From Streptococcus moroccensis (GTDB taxonomy: Bacteria > Bacillota > Bacilli > Lactobacillales > Streptococcaceae): a stretch of 64,000 nucleotides of DNA. The notes under the pieces were generated by a model that saw only the letters and a list, made by a program, of their open reading frames with translations, was not told the origin of the DNA and did not search any database. A program made the translations under genes and the position numbers. Below, in pieces: positions 8,471-15,732 of the stretch (positions are counted from its first letter, which is position 1; each line of letters begins with the position of its first letter). The stretch covers positions 62,001 through 126,000 of the forward strand of contig NZ_JAUSTM010000002.1 of the NCBI RefSeq assembly GCF_030812835.1, read 5' to 3'.

Positions 8471-9658
8471 ATGTTAACATCACTTGGTTTAATTTTGCTA
8501 TTTGGTCTCTTATTTGCTAATCTTTTTCAGCGCCTTCGCTTACCACCTATCATTGGGATGCTAGTTGCTGGGGTCTTCATTGGTCCAGTTGCGTTCAATT
8601 TGCTAGACAGTCAAACCTTAGCGGTCTCAGCAGATCTACGAAGAATCGCTCTCATCGTCATTCTCTTAAAGGCTGGATTAACCTTAAACCTTTCAGATTT
8701 GAAAAAAGTCGGGAGACCAGCTATTCTCCTGGCCTTTTTACCGGCTAGTTTTGAATTATTGGCCTACTATCTTTTTGCCCCTATTTTACTTGGAATTAAT
8801 CAGATTGAAGCCTTGCTTATGGGTGCTGTTCTAGCGGCAGTCTCTCCCGCTGTCGTTGTTCCTCGCATGGTCCATATGATTGAAAATGGGATTGGCACAG
8901 AAAAACAAATCCCTCAAATAATCTTAGCTGGTGCTTCCTGTGACGATATTTTTGTTCTGGTTCTCTTCAGTACCTTCACAAGCATGGCTCAGGGGCATGC
9001 TGTTTCAGTTTTCAGCTTCCTTCAAATCCCGATTTCTATCTTTCTAGGTCTTGCTATTGGTGCATTATTGGGTCTAGTTCTAGCTAAGGTATGGAAATGG
9101 TTGACTAAACGGCAAAAACACATGACTGGCACTTATAAGGTTATCTTGCTCTTAGCCCTATCTTTTATGCTCATGGGAATCGAAAATAGCCTACAGGGAC
9201 ATGTGCCCTTTTCAGGGCTATTGGCAGTTGTTAGCATGGCTGCTGCCTTAAAATTAAAAAGCCCCCAAGGATTAATTGCTAACCTTTCAGATCAAATGGG
9301 GAAGGTTTGGCAAGCGGCAGAAATTGTGCTCTTTGTCCTCGTTGGAGCAGCAGTAGATGTAAGATATACACTAGAGGCAGGCTTAATGGCTGTTATTCTC
9401 ATTTTTGGTGCTCTCTTAATTCGTACATTTGGTGTCATCCTATCGCTTCAAGGGACTTCCTTAACGGTAAAAGAAAAATTATTTTGCGTCATTGCCTATC
9501 TACCAAAGGCAACTGTCCAAGCAGCCATAGGCTCTGTACCCCTTTCTCTTGGTCTAGAATCAGGGCCAATCATCCTGGCAGTAGCCGTGCTCGGTATTCT
9601 GATCACAGCGCCTTTAGGCGCTATTGGCATCGATTATTCCTACAAGAAGCTCCTCTGA
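8471..9658 (+). CDS. Cation/proton antiporter (CPA family), probably fluoride-responsive
   Basis: The 395-residue protein has about 11-12 transmembrane segments and the Na+/H+ exchanger fold, including RLPPIIGMLVAGVFIGP near residue 25 and the ASCDDIFVLVLFS segment near residue 158 with paired acidic residues where the exchanger ion site lies. There is no soluble C-terminal domain. CPA antiporters are among the gene families known to lie behind fluoride riboswitches, so its role may be to help the cell cope with fluoride or the ion and pH imbalance it causes; that is inference from the leader. The ATG follows AAAGGAG, and a terminator follows the stop. Confidence 0.85.
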   Translation: MLTSLGLILLFGLLFANLFQRLRLPPIIGMLVAGVFIGPVAFNLLDSQTLAVSADLRRIALIVILLKAGLTLNLSDLKKVGRPAILLAFLPASFELLAYYLFAPILLGINQIEALLMGAVLAAVSPAVVVPRMVHMIENGIGTEKQIPQIILAGASCDDIFVLVLFSTFTSMAQGHAVSVFSFLQIPISIFLGLAIGALLGLVLAKVWKWLTKRQKHMTGTYKVILLLALSFMLMGIENSLQGHVPFSGLLAVVSMAAALKLKSPQGLIANLSDQMGKVWQAAEIVLFVLVGAAVDVRYTLEAGLMAVILIFGALLIRTFGVILSLQGTSLTVKEKLFCVIAYLPKATVQAAIGSVPLSLGLESGPIILAVAVLGILITAPLGAIGIDYSYKKLL

Positions 9659-9665
9659 TACGACA

Positions 9666-9694
9666 AAGCCCTCTAATCGGTGATTAGAGGGCTT
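9666..9694. terminator. Terminator between antiporter and chorismate mutase genes
   Basis: AAGCCCTCTAATC (9666-9678) and GATTAGAGGGCTT (9682-9694) are perfectly complementary between two convergent genes. Confidence 0.85.
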
Positions 9695-9717
9695 ATTTGC
9701 TATTAAAGGTATAATAA

Positions 9718-9981
9718 TCATTGCTTCGCTTGATACTCTCTAGAGCGGGCCATCATGTCGGAGAAGGTCGCTACAATGGTTTCTTCATAGCTCTTATCTT
9801 GGACCAATTGAGCCACTTTGTCAAGAACGGCTTGCTCGCGCCCGCTATCTAGCACTGGGATGGCATGCACTTTTTTATAGGCGATCACCTGACTCACCTC
9901 TGTCATCCGCTTTTCCAAAAGAGCAACCAATTCACGGTCAATCTGATCAATATGCTGACGGCTGATTTCTAAATCTTGCAT
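9718..9981 (-). CDS. Chorismate mutase, AroQ type
   Basis: The enzyme rearranges chorismate to prephenate on the way to phenylalanine and tyrosine. The 87-residue protein is the all-helical monofunctional AroQ type: ISRQHIDQIDRELVALLEKRM at the N-terminus, then VIAYKKVHAIPVLDSGREQAVL with the Lys and Arg positions used to bind the substrate carboxylates, and a final helix. Length is normal. The start has an AGGTAG-type ribosome-binding site. No other aromatic amino-acid genes adjoin it, so it is a stand-alone unit convergent with the antiporter gene. Confidence 0.9.
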   Translation of the reverse strand: MQDLEISRQHIDQIDRELVALLEKRMTEVSQVIAYKKVHAIPVLDSGREQAVLDKVAQLVQDKSYEETIVATFSDMMARSREYQAKQ

Positions 9982-10070
9982 AACTACCTCCGAATCCTTT
10001 GTACTATTGTAACAAAAAAAGCAAAAGGAGGCTAGTTTGTCATCATAGAAAGATTTGTTTATTTTTCATC

Positions 10071-10098
10071 TTGACAAAGTTTTTTTAAATCCTATACT
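10071..10098 (+). promoter_or_regulatory. Promoter of the broken small membrane-protein gene
   Basis: TTGACA (10071-10076), 16-bp spacer, TATACT (10093-10098), 27 bp before the ATG at 10126. Confidence 0.75.
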
Positions 10099-10125
10099 AA
10101 ATCATAAAAGAGTTTTGGAGCTCAT

Positions 10126-10467
10126 ATGAAGGGATTAGAGTGATTAGAAGCTGAGCCAAATCGCAGGGACTACGTGATATTAGGGGTGCTGATTCTGGTG
10201 ATGAAGCTGGTGATTTATGATCCTTGGTATTGGATTTATGATGGCTTGGTATGGTTGGGAGCAGATGAGTTTCCAAGGACACTTGTGTTTACCTTGGTTA
10301 AGTTTGGTTTGGGGCTCGTTTTATTAATTGTTTTACCCAAGTATGTCGGGTCGGGTATTTTTCTCTTTACCAAAATCACTTGGAAAGTCGTCCTAGAAAT
10401 AGCAGTAGTGGTGAATATGCTTAGATTTACTCTAGACATAAGAAAACCATCTCTAGTAATTGGCTAG
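10126..10467 (+). pseudogene. Small membrane protein gene interrupted by an in-frame TGA
   Basis: The natural start appears to be ATG at 10126: a strong promoter lies upstream and TTTTGGAG precedes it at normal spacing. The frame reads MKGLE, then TGA at 10141-10143, then continues LEAEPNRRDYVILGVLILV to 10467. A single TGG-to-TGA change would explain this. What remains could start at GTG 10174, giving 97 residues with two or three hydrophobic segments, but that start has no good ribosome-binding site. The protein family is not recognised. The last codons lie inside the terminator hairpin. It may be a recent pseudogene or make a shortened product. Confidence 0.6.
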
Positions 10468-10477
10468 AGATGGTTTT
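10443..10477. terminator. Bidirectional terminator between the broken gene and nrdF
   Basis: AAAACCATCTCTAG (10443-10456) and CTAGAGATGGTTTT (10464-10477) pair perfectly. The left gene's stop codon lies in the right arm. Confidence 0.85.
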
Positions 10478-10494
10478 GTGAAGTGTGGTGCTTT

Positions 10495-11454
10495 TTACAT
10501 ACCGTAGAGGTAATCGTCATCCTGCATGGCTTCCACTTCGCCAAGGAGGTAGCCATTACCGACTTGAGAGAAGAAGTCGTGATTGGATGTTCCAGTAGAG
10601 ATACCGTTCATGACGATTGGGTTAACGTCAGAAGCTGAGTCTGGGAAGAGTGGGTCTTGTCCGAGGTTCATGAGGGCCTTGTTGGCGTTGTAGCGCAAGA
10701 AGGTCTTCACTTCCTCCGTCCAGCCGACACCATCGTAAAGGGACTCTGTATAGCCTTCTTCGTTCTCGTAGAGGGTGTAAAGGAGGTCATACATCCATTC
10801 ACGGAGGCGTTCTTGCTCGTCTTCTGGCAACTCATTGTAGGCTAATTGGAATTTGTAACCAATGTATGTACCATGGACAGACTCGTCACGGATGATGAGT
10901 TTGATGATTTCAGCCACGTTAGCGAGCTTGTTATTACCAAGGTAGTAGAGCGGTGTGAAGAAACCAGAGTAGAAGAGGAAGGTTTCTAGGAATACACTGG
11001 CGATTTTCTTTTCGAGCGCTGTGCCGTTAAGGTAGATTTCGTTGATGATTTCAGCCTTGCGTTGCAAGTATTCATTGCTGTTGGTCCAGTCAAAAATCTC
11101 ATCAATCTCAGACTTGGTGTTGAGGGTTGAGAAGATAGAAGAGTAAGATTTGGCATGGACAGATTCCATGAACTGGATGTTGTTGAGGACAGCTTCCTCG
11201 TGTGGCGTGCGGACGTCCTGACGGATGGCTTCAACCCCAGTTTCAGACTGCATGGTGTCAAGAAGTGTCAAGCCTCCAAATACTTTACCGACCAGGTCTT
11301 TTTCCTGGTCCGTAAGGCTGCGCCAGTCATCTAAGTCATTTGAGAGTGGGATACGAGTATCGAGCCAAAATTGCTCGGTTAGCTTTTCCCAAGTCGACTT
11401 ATCGATGGCATCTTCAATGGCATTCCAGTTAATGGCTTTATAGTAAGTGGTCAT
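10495..11454 (-). CDS. nrdF: Class Ib ribonucleotide reductase, small (radical) subunit
   Basis: NrdF carries the dimetal-tyrosyl radical cofactor that starts ribonucleotide reduction in NrdE. The 319-residue protein begins YKAINWNAIEDAIDKSTWEKLTEQFWLDTRIPLSNDL. It shows metal ligands in the LLDTMQSETGVEAIRQD and MESVHAKSYSSIF region, the EIIKLIIRDESVHGTYIGYKFQ ligand helix, and a C-terminal tail that docks to NrdE. The gene lies downstream of nrdE on the same strand, but a small opposite-strand gene separates them, so it probably has its own promoter. No nrdI is visible in the window, although class Ib enzymes with manganese need NrdI. Confidence 0.96.
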   Translation of the reverse strand: MTTYYKAINWNAIEDAIDKSTWEKLTEQFWLDTRIPLSNDLDDWRSLTDQEKDLVGKVFGGLTLLDTMQSETGVEAIRQDVRTPHEEAVLNNIQFMESVHAKSYSSIFSTLNTKSEIDEIFDWTNSNEYLQRKAEIINEIYLNGTALEKKIASVFLETFLFYSGFFTPLYYLGNNKLANVAEIIKLIIRDESVHGTYIGYKFQLAYNELPEDEQERLREWMYDLLYTLYENEEGYTESLYDGVGWTEEVKTFLRYNANKALMNLGQDPLFPDSASDVNPIVMNGISTGTSNHDFFSQVGNGYLLGEVEAMQDDDYLYGM

Positions 11455-11521
11455 AATTTCTCCAATTTTAGCAAAATATGCTATCCTATACTTATAAAAG
11501 AGTTGTGAAAGGGTTCTCTTT

Positions 11522-11842
11522 ATGATTGATATTATTTTAGAACTGTTAATAGAGGCACTGTTTGTATCGACGGACCTTTACATGGAAAAGCCCAGAAGGA
11601 CTTGGAAAGGCAAATGCCTACAAGTTCTAATCTGGTTGGCTTTTCTATTAGGAATCCTCGGATTAGCAGGACTAGGAGCGGTGATACTGTTCAGCGCTAT
11701 GGAAAAGGAACGCTCCCTTGTTCATTATGGCTTAGTGGGTATTGTGCTCCTCTCGCTCCTTGTCCTCATTAGACTGGGTTTGAAGCGATTCCTTCGGTAC
11801 AGTCAGTATGTGAGTTTATATGTTATGAAAAGAAGAGGTTAG
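11522..11842 (+). CDS. Small hypothetical membrane protein between nrdE and nrdF
   Basis: A 106-residue protein with two long hydrophobic segments (about residues 32-56 and 66-85), a basic loop and a basic tail. The family is not recognised. The ATG follows GAAAGGGTTCTCTTT, and a TATACT at 11487-11492 could be its -10. It is encoded opposite to the nrd genes and lies within the reductase cluster. A terminator follows directly, so it looks like an independent gene. It is not homologous to the other small membrane ORF at 10126 as far as can be judged by eye. Confidence 0.55.
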   Translation: MIDIILELLIEALFVSTDLYMEKPRRTWKGKCLQVLIWLAFLLGILGLAGLGAVILFSAMEKERSLVHYGLVGIVLLSLLVLIRLGLKRFLRYSQYVSLYVMKRRG

Positions 11843-11862
11843 AGTAGTCTGACCTCTTTTTC
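11833..11862. terminator. Terminator between the small ORF and nrdE
   Basis: AAGAGGTTAGA (11833-11843) pairs with TCTGACCTCTT (11848-11858), one G-T pair, followed by T residues. Confidence 0.8.
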
Positions 11863-11870
11863 ATTGCTGA

Positions 11871-14030
11871 TTAAATCACACAGCTTTCACATTGGTTAGC
11901 ACCAACCTCATCTCCATCATCAGTAAAGGTACGGATGTAGTAGATTGACTTGATGCCTTTGTTGAAGGCGTAGTTACGAAGGATAGAAAGATCGCGGGTT
12001 GTTTGTTTGCGCTCTTTTTTCCATTCGTAAAGGCCTTCAGGGATGTCGCTGCGAAGGAAGAGGGTCATTGAGAGACCTTGGTCCACGTGCTCTGTTGCTG
12101 CAGCATAGACATCGATGACCTTACGCATGTCCATATCGTAAGCAGAAGTGTAGTAAGGGATGGTTTCAGTTGAGAGACCAGCAGCAGGGTAGTAAATCTT
12201 ACCGATTTTCTTCTCTTGACGTTCTTCAATTCGCTGAGTGATCGGATGGATGGAAGCAGAAACATCATTGATGTAGCTGATCGAGCCGTTTGGTGCCACT
12301 GCGAGACGGTTTTGATGGTAGAGGCCGTCTGCCATGACCTTGGCCTTAAGCTCAGCCCAATCTTCTGCAGTTGGGATGAAGATATCGGCAAAGAGTTCTT
12401 TTACCTTGTCAGACTGAGGAACATATTGGCCGTCAGTGTATTTGTCAAAGTAGCTACCGTTCGCGTAATCAGACTTGTCAAAGTTATGGAAGGTTACGGC
12501 ACGCTCACGCGCAATGTTGTTAGACTCAACCAAGGTCCAGTAGTTCATCAGCATAAAGTAAATGCTTGTAAACTCAATAGACTCTGGGCTACCATATTCC
12601 ATAAGGTTTTGTGCCAGGTAAGAATGGAGACCCATAGCCCCCAAACCGAAGGTGTGTGCTAACTCATTTCCATGGTTAACCGTTGGTACAGCGTGGATGT
12701 GTGATGAGTCAGTGACAAATGTCAAGGCGCGTGTCATGGTACGGATTGACTTACCAAAGTCTGGGGAAGTCATCATGTTCACCACGTTAGTAGATCCCAA
12801 GTTACATGAAATGTCGGTCCCCATCTTGACAAATTCTTGCTTGTCATTGATGATAGAAGGTTCTTGGACTTGAAGAATCTCAGAACAGAGGTTTGACATG
12901 GTAATCATGCCATCGATTGGATTGGTTTTGTTTGCGGTATCAATGTTAATCACGTATGGGTAGCCAGATTCTTGCTGGAGTTTTGAGATTTCAGTCTCGA
13001 GGTCACGCGCACGAATCTTAGTCTTGCGGATACGTGGGTTAGCCACCAATTCATCGTATTTTTCAGTGATGTCAATGTAGTTAAATGGCACACCGTACTC
13101 TAATTCGACAGAGTATGGGCTGAAGAGGTACATATCTTCATTTTTGCGGGCTAATTCGTAGAATTTATCCGGAATGGTAACCCCAAGGGAGAGCGTCTTC
13201 ACACGGACCTTCTCATCAGCATTTTCTTTCTTCGTCGATAGGAAAGCGATGATGTCTGGATGGAAAACGTTGAGGTAAACGACACCAGCACCTTGACGTT
13301 GGCCAAGTTGGTTGGAGTAGGAGAAGCTATCTTCAAAGAGCTTCATAACAGGGACAACCCCTGATGCAGCACCTTCGTAGCCCTTGATAGGTGCACCTGC
13401 TTCACGGAGGTTATTGAGGGAAATCCCTACACCACCACCGATACGAGAAAGTTGAAGAGCAGAGTTGATGGAGCGTCCGATAGCGTTCATATCGTCCGTC
13501 ACCTGAATCAAGAAACAGGATACCAACTCCCCACGGCGGGCACGGCCCGCGTTCAAGAACGATGGCGTAGCAGGTTGGTAGCGTTGGTGTACCATTTCAT
13601 TTGCTAGGCTAAGGGCCAACTCTTCATCACCATTGGCGAAGTAGAGGGCGTTGAACATCACACGGTCTTCTAGAGATTCTAAATAGTAGCGGCCATCATT
13701 GGTTTTGAGGGCATACTGGTTGTAGAATTTATAAGCAGCCATGAAAGACTTAAATTGGAACTTTTGTTCTTTTAAGAAATCTGCTAGTTCTGTGAAAAAC
13801 TCACGACGGTAAAGGCCGACGAATTCTTTTTCAATGTAGTTTTCAGCGATTAAGTAATCAATCTTATCATTAATACTTGCAAACACCTTGGTGTTTGGAA
13901 TCACATTTTCGCGAAAGAAGGCATCCAGGGCTTCCTTGTCTTTGTGAAGTGGGATTTGCCCGTTGACGGGACGGTTGATTTCATTGTTGAGACGGAAGTA
14001 GGACACGTCTCCAAGATCTTTGAGGCTCAT
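11871..14030 (-). CDS. nrdE: Class Ib ribonucleotide reductase, large (catalytic) subunit
   Basis: NrdE reduces ribonucleoside diphosphates to deoxyribonucleotides, using the NrdF radical and electrons from NrdH. The 719-residue protein shows the catalytic barrel with GELVSCFLIQVTDDM (first redox cysteine), SNLCSEILQ carrying the thiyl-radical cysteine, the second redox cysteine in DISCNLGSTN, and the C-terminal QCESCVI tail whose CxxC passes electrons from NrdH. The short N-terminus lacks an ATP-cone, as is usual for NrdE. It follows nrdH with a 46-bp gap and should share the NrdR-controlled promoter. Confidence 0.97.
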   Translation of the reverse strand: MSLKDLGDVSYFRLNNEINRPVNGQIPLHKDKEALDAFFRENVIPNTKVFASINDKIDYLIAENYIEKEFVGLYRREFFTELADFLKEQKFQFKSFMAAYKFYNQYALKTNDGRYYLESLEDRVMFNALYFANGDEELALSLANEMVHQRYQPATPSFLNAGRARRGELVSCFLIQVTDDMNAIGRSINSALQLSRIGGGVGISLNNLREAGAPIKGYEGAASGVVPVMKLFEDSFSYSNQLGQRQGAGVVYLNVFHPDIIAFLSTKKENADEKVRVKTLSLGVTIPDKFYELARKNEDMYLFSPYSVELEYGVPFNYIDITEKYDELVANPRIRKTKIRARDLETEISKLQQESGYPYVINIDTANKTNPIDGMITMSNLCSEILQVQEPSIINDKQEFVKMGTDISCNLGSTNVVNMMTSPDFGKSIRTMTRALTFVTDSSHIHAVPTVNHGNELAHTFGLGAMGLHSYLAQNLMEYGSPESIEFTSIYFMLMNYWTLVESNNIARERAVTFHNFDKSDYANGSYFDKYTDGQYVPQSDKVKELFADIFIPTAEDWAELKAKVMADGLYHQNRLAVAPNGSISYINDVSASIHPITQRIEERQEKKIGKIYYPAAGLSTETIPYYTSAYDMDMRKVIDVYAAATEHVDQGLSMTLFLRSDIPEGLYEWKKERKQTTRDLSILRNYAFNKGIKSIYYIRTFTDDGDEVGANQCESCVI

Positions 14031-14075
14031 AAGTTTCCTTTTTCTAATGGATTTATTGGCAAAATAAAAAAACGG

Positions 14076-14294
14076 TTAGGCTAGAGCCTTTAACTTGGCA
14101 GGTTGAAAACCAGCCCAAACATCCGTCGGGGTTTGAATGACAGGAGCAGCCGAAAACCCTAAATCTTTCACTTGTTGGATAAATTCAGGTTGTTCATCAA
14201 GATTGATTTCTTTAAAATCAACCCCTAATTTGACCAATTCTTTTTTGGTCATGTTACATTGCATGCAGTTGTTTTTAGAATAAACAGTTACCAT
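14076..14294 (-). CDS. nrdH: Glutaredoxin-like protein NrdH
   Basis: NrdH is the thioredoxin-fold electron donor for the class Ib reductase. The 72-residue protein starts MVTVYSKNNCMQCNMTKKEL, with the redox pair in CMQC where many homologues have CVQC, and ends WAGFQPAKLKAL, typical of the family. A longer frame to 14315 adds seven residues, but the ATG at 14294 gives the usual NrdH start and has AAAGGAG upstream. It leads the nrdH-nrdE transcript, whose promoter and two NrdR boxes lie upstream. Confidence 0.93.
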   Translation of the reverse strand: MVTVYSKNNCMQCNMTKKELVKLGVDFKEINLDEQPEFIQQVKDLGFSAAPVIQTPTDVWAGFQPAKLKALA

Positions 14295-14328
14295 GAGAAA
14301 CTCCTTTAACTTCAAGTAATTCTCATCT

Positions 14329-14356
14329 AGTATACCAGATTTGGGAAGAATGTCAA
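14329..14356 (-). promoter_or_regulatory. Promoter of nrdHE
   Basis: On the minus strand TTGACA (14351-14356), a 16-bp spacer and TATACT (14329-14334) precede nrdH. Confidence 0.8.
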
Positions 14357-14363
14357 GATAAAA

Positions 14364-14379
14364 ACACCAGATATTGTGT
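14364..14379. promoter_or_regulatory. NrdR box 1
   Basis: ACACCAGATATTGTGT matches the NrdR palindrome ACACWATATATWGTGT at 14 of 16 positions. It lies just upstream of the nrdHE -35 box. Confidence 0.8.
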
Positions 14380-14395
14380 TATGTATTTTGCAATC

Positions 14396-14411
14396 TCACA
14401 ATATATGGTGT
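14396..14411. promoter_or_regulatory. NrdR box 2
   Basis: TCACAATATATGGTGT is the second box, 32 bp centre to centre from the first. This is about three helical turns and the usual spacing of NrdR box pairs. Confidence 0.8.
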
Positions 14412-14441
14412 TCAAATCAATAGAGCAGAAAGCTTATCAAA

Positions 14442-15563
14442 TCAAGCTTTTGAGTGCTTTTGGATGTATTTTGACGGCGAATAAGGAGCAATATCGTAAT
14501 CAGGATCCTGCCCTAAAATGTGTTGGGCTATTTGCCAAGCGATAAATGGGCCATTCGTTAAACCTGATGAGCCTAGACCAGAGGCCACCCAAAGGTGCTC
14601 ATGGTTTGGAACAGTCCCGTAAAATGGGGCATAATCAGACGTATAAGCACGTGTGCCAACACGAACTTTTGTGACGTCTTGATCGGCTAAGGTTGCTATA
14701 AAACTGCTAGCTTTTTCCTTTAACCCAGAAATAATCTCTTGGTCTACAGAAATATCATAACCCATATCGTTTTCATGACTGGCACCAATCACTAAACGAC
14801 CATTTTCAAATGGTAGAAGATCAATCTCCCCTGGAGGCATACAAACAGGCCATGAATCTGTTTCAAAGTCTGTTTGAAATTCTAACAATTGGCCTTTTTG
14901 AGGGCGAACATCGACCTCGTAGCCGAGAGGGGAGAGGAGCTGTGGCAGCCAAGCGCCAACCGCTAAGACAATAGTCTCAGCCAGATATGTGTCACCTTGA
15001 TAAAGAACTGTGTGCTCATCGATCAGCTCTGCCGATCCTTGGAGATAGGTGCCACCATTTTGGATAAAGAGCTGTCTTAAATCCTCGACGAGCTGTGCTC
15101 CATTAAGTCGACCGCCGCCAGTCGCAAAGACGGCACCATAGTCGCTTCTAAAAGGAGGAATAACTTCAGTGACTTCTTCTGGGGTATGGATGGTAACCTC
15201 ACCGATTCTTGGGCAATCGACACGCCTTTCATCGGCTAGTTGGACTGCTCGCTCCAGATGTTCATCCTTTTTCTTAAAGATAAAGGTTCCAGTTTGTTTG
15301 TAAGGGAGGCTTTCCAAACCGTCTTTGCTCAAGTCTTTCATAAAGGGCTCATAAAAGGCCGCACCTTGACTTGTTAGACGGTACCAATCCTTGTTTCTTT
15401 TTAGAGTAAACCAAGGACAAATGATGCCTGCTGCAGCCTTGGTTGCTTGGCCTGTTCCATCGTCGATAAGGGTAACCTGGTGATCAGGTGATTTAGAAAG
15501 GTAGTAGGCAGCAGTCGATCCGACGATGCCACCACCGATAATAATAATTGATTTTGTTTCCAT
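14442..15563 (-). CDS. FAD-dependent oxidoreductase, DAO (D-amino-acid oxidase-like) family
   Basis: The 373-residue protein begins METKSIIIIGGGIVGSTAAYYLSKS, the GxGxxG dinucleotide loop for FAD. Further FAD contacts are GTGQATKAAAGIICPW and the C-terminal LWVASGLGSSGLTNGPFIAWQIAQ. Family members oxidise glycine, sarcosine, D-amino acids or related amines; the substrate here is not evident. The frame extends 14 residues upstream of this ATG, but a minus-strand TATAAT ends only six bases before it, so that extension cannot be transcribed from this promoter. The message is probably leaderless. It is divergent from the DUF1538 gene. Confidence 0.8.
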   Translation of the reverse strand: METKSIIIIGGGIVGSTAAYYLSKSPDHQVTLIDDGTGQATKAAAGIICPWFTLKRNKDWYRLTSQGAAFYEPFMKDLSKDGLESLPYKQTGTFIFKKKDEHLERAVQLADERRVDCPRIGEVTIHTPEEVTEVIPPFRSDYGAVFATGGGRLNGAQLVEDLRQLFIQNGGTYLQGSAELIDEHTVLYQGDTYLAETIVLAVGAWLPQLLSPLGYEVDVRPQKGQLLEFQTDFETDSWPVCMPPGEIDLLPFENGRLVIGASHENDMGYDISVDQEIISGLKEKASSFIATLADQDVTKVRVGTRAYTSDYAPFYGTVPNHEHLWVASGLGSSGLTNGPFIAWQIAQHILGQDPDYDIAPYSPSKYIQKHSKA

Positions 15564-15569
15564 GTGACT

Positions 15570-15599
15570 ATTATAACATGAAATGGCGCACATTGTGAA
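15570..15599 (-). promoter_or_regulatory. Promoter giving a leaderless oxidoreductase mRNA
   Basis: On the minus strand TTCACA (15594-15599), 18 bp, TATAAT (15570-15575), then six bases to the ATG at 15563. Transcription would begin at or next to the start codon. Confidence 0.65.
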
Positions 15600-15634
15600 A
15601 ATCATCTTATTTTTAATGGTGTTCTTAGGTCGAT

Positions 15635-15663
15635 TTGAAGTGACCGTCCATATATGTTATAAT
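15635..15663 (+). promoter_or_regulatory. Promoter of the DUF1538-PII operon
   Basis: TTGAAG (15635-15640), a 17-bp spacer, TATAAT (15658-15663), 69 bp before the TTG start. Confidence 0.75.
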
Positions 15664-15732
15664 AGAGTCACTTGGTGTCGTAAAATTATTTTTATATCGA
15701 CGTAGTTGAAACACACGGAAAGAGAGGTTCAT

